In this document: positions 6,468 to 8,342 of the stretch, in pieces
How positions within the stretch are numbered: position 1 is the stretch's first letter
How the letters are laid out: each line of letters opens with the position of its first letter
DNA from: a bacterium
GTDB taxonomy: Bacteria; Planctomycetota; J058; JAJDCP01
Assembly (NCBI GenBank): GCA_030428695.1
Contig: JAUIEM010000421.1
Location: 1-8,342 of the forward strand
Reading direction: 5' to 3'
DNA: 8,342 nucleotides
Made by a program: the position numbers and the translations under genes
Notes under the pieces: generated by a model
The model's database searches: none
What the model was told of the DNA's origin: nothing
The model's input: the letters and a program-made list of their open reading frames with translations, nothing else

Positions 6468-6824
6468 CTATCCTGCATCAGACATGAACAGGACTAGGTA
6501 CACGCCGATTAGCCCGTGCGAGAAGAACTGGATTGACGCAAGATAGAACAGAGATCCACTATCTCTCTCCGACGAAAACAAAACAACCCAGCCATTGAAT
6601 GCAGCCATCGGAGGGGCGAGTGCCGCAGCCACAAGCATCAGGATGTGTCCACGAATGCTAGAAAGGAGGGCTATCGCAGAGATTCCATGTATCGCAACGA
6701 CGGCGTTCATAGCAAAGTATGCTCGAGTCGACTCGTGGATCTTTTTGTGCGTGACACATGAAACCAACGCCTGGACGGCAGACAGGAAAAGCAAGCACAG
6801 AGACAAGTATTCATACTTGCCCAT
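6468..6824 (-). CDS. Four-helix membrane protein, candidate immunity protein of the Rhs toxin
   Basis: 118 aa from ATG 6822-6824 to TAG at 6468. Four hydrophobic segments are evident: residues 5-24 (EYLSLCLLFLSAVQALVSCV), 36-55, 60-83 (with a PP kink at 71-72) and 91-113. They are joined by short loops, of which 26-35 (HKKIHESTRA) and 84-90 (SSERDSG) are charged. With a four-pass topology both ends lie on the same side of the inner membrane. A strong GGGAGG ribosome-binding site and a position only 30 bases after the rhs stop, on the same strand, support a real, co-expressed gene. No family is recognised. A small gene immediately 3' of an rhs gene is normally the cognate immunity gene, and multi-pass immunity proteins are known for membrane-targeting toxins, so immunity is the best inference but is unproven. 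It has the lowest GC in the window (25 of 60 bases at 6541-6600). Confidence 0.78.
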   Translation of the reverse strand: MGKYEYLSLCLLFLSAVQALVSCVTHKKIHESTRAYFAMNAVVAIHGISAIALLSSIRGHILMLVAAALAPPMAAFNGWVVLFSSERDSGSLFYLASIQFFSHGLIGVYLVLFMSDAG

Positions 6825-6829
6825 GCCTT

Positions 6830-6835
6830 CCTCCC
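6830..6835 (-). promoter_or_regulatory. Strong ribosome-binding site of the membrane-protein gene
   Basis: Minus strand reads GGGAGG, then AAGGC, then ATG: a near-perfect Shine-Dalgarno with a 5-base spacer, in the 30-base gap after the rhs stop. It fixes the start at 6824. Confidence 0.8.
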
Positions 6836-6854
6836 GGGTCTGTCCTTGCGTGTT

Positions 6855-8342
6855 TCATGCTGAAGCGCTAATTTCTGGGCACGGGCGACCCAATTCGTCG
6901 ACGCCTTTGTTTGCTCCCCATATAGCATTGTACCAATAAACACCTCGCCTCTTTCCAAGGAACGCGGTTGCTCCGATCCAAGGAAGCACATCGCGGTATT
7001 GATGCAGAGCAACGTTTGCAGCCCACACAATCAACTTACGAAACCACGGGACCGTTTGGGGAATCTGAAGGCTAGGCCCGTGAAGGTCTTGCGAGCCGGC
7101 CCCTGTGCCGGAGGTGATCAAGATCCCTGAGTCGGAACACTTTAGTGTAGCCTCAATCTCTGGCGTGCGTAGTGAATCTGGAATGCGCTGGGTCCCACGA
7201 AAGAGGTTGACCGCTCGCATATCAACATGCTTATAGCAGCACTGTTGGCCGGGGGCCAGAAGAATGCCATTGTACACTACCAGTTTTGACTTGCTCCGGT
7301 AGCATCGCGTCGCCCCTGCGTGAAAGAACTCGGCCGAAACACCAGACAACTCGGGCACGAACCGGGAGTCAGCCCTGATTGTGTGCTCGCAGCATGGGCA
7401 GTCAGGAACACTCTGAAAAATCTTTGGAAAGTCCTCAGGACCAATAGGTGGAGGGGTAGGTGGCGGGATTGGGATGTTCCTCCCACGGATCCCAACACGA
7501 AGCTGATCTGGCCCCACAAGATCATCTGTTTCGCCTCTCTGGAGGCTAAGCCTTGCTACTCGGGACTTCTTTGTCTTTCGACCTCCACCATTATTGGACG
7601 TATCACCATCCAGCCCCAGTGGATCAAACCAGAGGCTCGGTGACCCCTCTGCGAACTCAAACATGTTCACAGACATCAGCCGGTCTCGACCCAGGAATCT
7701 TCCTAGGAGGCACGAGTAGTACCTAAACCTGAACATGTACTCTCCTGTGCCACGATCCCATCGTCGTCCCTGAAACCTATACTCCCAGTCATACCCATCA
7801 GTCGTCGGACTGAAGGAGTCGTCGAGAACGGTCGACTCTCCGTACGGGTTGTAGATGAACCGTTGCAGGATCGCATACTCCGACCCGTCAATCAGAGTCC
7901 GGATACTCCACATCCGATCCTTGGTTACGTAGATTCTCTCACTCTCGTCGTACACCCGCATGACCAGGTCGTCGATATAGCGAATCCCCCACACGTATTG
8001 CTTGTCAGCGGTCGTGAGGGCGTTCAACCGCTCCTCAAGCACCTGCCACTGCATGGAGTAGAAGAAGTGGCGGACATCAGTCTGGTCGTCAGACGTGAGT
8101 CGACGCGTGAGACCGTCGTAGAGGTACTCCTCAACAACAGTCGTCCCGTCGAGGACCTTCTTCAGGCGATTCCACCCGTCCCAGACCAGCGAGTATCCAG
8201 AAGTCGGGTCCGAGGGCTGCGGGATAGTCGTCATGTTCCCGGCGAGGTCATACTCAGGCGAGACCCAGTTCGTTAGATCTGTGATCTCATTCGACTCGTT
8301 GAACGCCCGGCGCTGCTTCCAGGTCGTCGTACCGTCATCCTC
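6855..8342 (-). CDS. Rhs/YD-repeat protein with cysteine-rich C-terminal tip (5' end outside window)
   Basis: The minus-strand frame is open to the right edge, giving 495 visible residues ending at TGA 6855-6857. The ATG at 8234 is internal, since YD-type sequence continues upstream of it. Residues 1-244 are the end of the Rhs shell: YDLAGN (31-36), WDGWNRLKKV (54-63), YLYDGLTRRL (73-82), QYVWGIRYIDDLV (115-127), YNPYGE (164-169), GRRWDRGTGEYMFRFRYY (192-209) and LGRFLGRDR (213-221), then the cleavage motif PSLWFDPLGL (235-244). Rhs shells encapsulate a C-terminal toxin that self-cleavage after this motif frees for delivery, often by type VI secretion or a Tc-type route. The 251-residue tip has a basic stretch, a proline linker (PIPPPTPPPIGPE, 291-303), eight cysteines and a hydrophobic segment (432-449). 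The shell shown has a single cysteine. I recognise no catalytic toxin family. The next gene downstream encodes a membrane protein, a likely immunity partner. Confidence 0.93.
   Translation of the reverse strand, partial: EDDGTTTWKQRRAFNESNEITDLTNWVSPEYDLAGNMTTIPQPSDPTSGYSLVWDGWNRLKKVLDGTTVVEEYLYDGLTRRLTSDDQTDVRHFFYSMQWQVLEERLNALTTADKQYVWGIRYIDDLVMRVYDESERIYVTKDRMWSIRTLIDGSEYAILQRFIYNPYGESTVLDDSFSPTTDGYDWEYRFQGRRWDRGTGEYMFRFRYYSCLLGRFLGRDRLMSVNMFEFAEGSPSLWFDPLGLDGDTSNNGGGRKTKKSRVARLSLQRGETDDLVGPDQLRVGIRGRNIPIPPPTPPPIGPEDFPKIFQSVPDCPCCEHTIRADSRFVPELSGVSAEFFHAGATRCYRSKSKLVVYNGILLAPGQQCCYKHVDMRAVNLFRGTQRIPDSLRTPEIEATLKCSDSGILITSGTGAGSQDLHGPSLQIPQTVPWFRKLIVWAANVALHQYRDVLPWIGATAFLGKRRGVYWYNAIWGANKGVDELGRPCPEISASA
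7179..7412 (-). other. AMOP-like cysteine module within the Rhs tip
   Basis: Residues 311-388 of the visible Rhs protein run: VPDCPCCEH, then ADSRFVPE, then FFHAGATRCYRSK, then APGQQCCYKH, then FRGTQRIPD. From memory, the animal AMOP domain (MUC4, SUSD2, isthmin) shows the same order: CPC, D.G.F.PD, HP.A..C.R, G.GQQCCY, followed by a glycine-rich segment with PDR. The likeness rests on motif order and spacing, not on a computed alignment. Confidence 0.45.
7611..7640 (-). other. Rhs C-terminal cleavage motif PxxxxDPxGL
   Basis: These ten codons encode PSLWFDPLGL, which fits the conserved Rhs boundary motif P-x4-D-P-x-G-L exactly. In studied Rhs proteins the tip is released by self-cleavage at this motif, and the sequence after it is variable between strains. 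Here it separates the YD-type shell from the 251-residue tip. Confidence 0.85.

Noticed and set aside
6228..6497. Short + frame of 89 codons in the gene-poor stretch
   Set aside because: No ribosome-binding site and no family. It overlaps the 3' end of the well-supported membrane-protein gene on the other strand. Mentioned only as a possible remnant.
6170..8342. Mobile-element ends, integrase, tRNA or CRISPR array near the composition change
   Set aside because: I looked for tRNA-like cloverleaf sequence, regularly spaced repeats, terminal inverted repeats and integron-type core sites, and saw none.

Overview
High-GC bacterial chromosome fragment with two compositionally different halves. 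Positions 1 to about 6170 are very GC-rich (45 of 60 bases G/C in a hand-counted sample at 5821-5880). They carry tightly packed genes with strong GC third-position bias, typical of Myxococcota or high-GC Planctomycetota. The Rhs gene at the right end contains phrases such as QYVWGIRYIDDLV and LEERLN that I associate with planctomycete Rhs proteins. This makes a planctomycete-like host somewhat more likely, but the phylum is not proven.

Left part, + strand: the last codons of an unknown gene (to 64); a formylglycine-generating-enzyme-like (FGE-sulfatase/SUMF1) protein (201-1148) that lacks one of the two catalytic cysteines; a DUF493/YbeD-family protein (1169-1453); and an ankyrin-repeat protein (1456-2061). 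The last three are so close together that they probably form one transcription unit. It ends at a G-rich tandem repeat and hairpin (2118-2159).

Middle, - strand: one very large gene (2245-5571, 1108 aa). It has an N-terminal peptidoglycan-binding domain, a proline-rich linker, a beta-rich region, a long unrecognised body and a basic tail. A divergent intergenic region (5572-5710) separates it from a small unknown cytoplasmic-looking protein on the + strand (5711-6169).

Right part, - strand and clearly less GC-rich: after a 298-base stretch with no convincing gene (6170-6467) comes a two-gene unit read right to left. The first gene is the 3' part of an Rhs protein, cut by the window edge (6855-8342). 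It has YD-type shell repeats, a textbook PxxxxDPxGL cleavage motif and a cysteine-rich tip. The second, 30 bases downstream, is a four-helix membrane protein with a strong ribosome-binding site (6468-6824). GC falls from shell to tip to membrane gene, as expected for a polymorphic toxin with an exchangeable tip and a cognate immunity gene. The most unusual signal is the tip itself. Its cysteine pattern (CPC, a D.RF motif, an H.GA..C.RS motif, GQQCCY) resembles the AMOP domain of animal adhesion proteins such as MUC4 and SUSD2, not a known nuclease or deaminase toxin.
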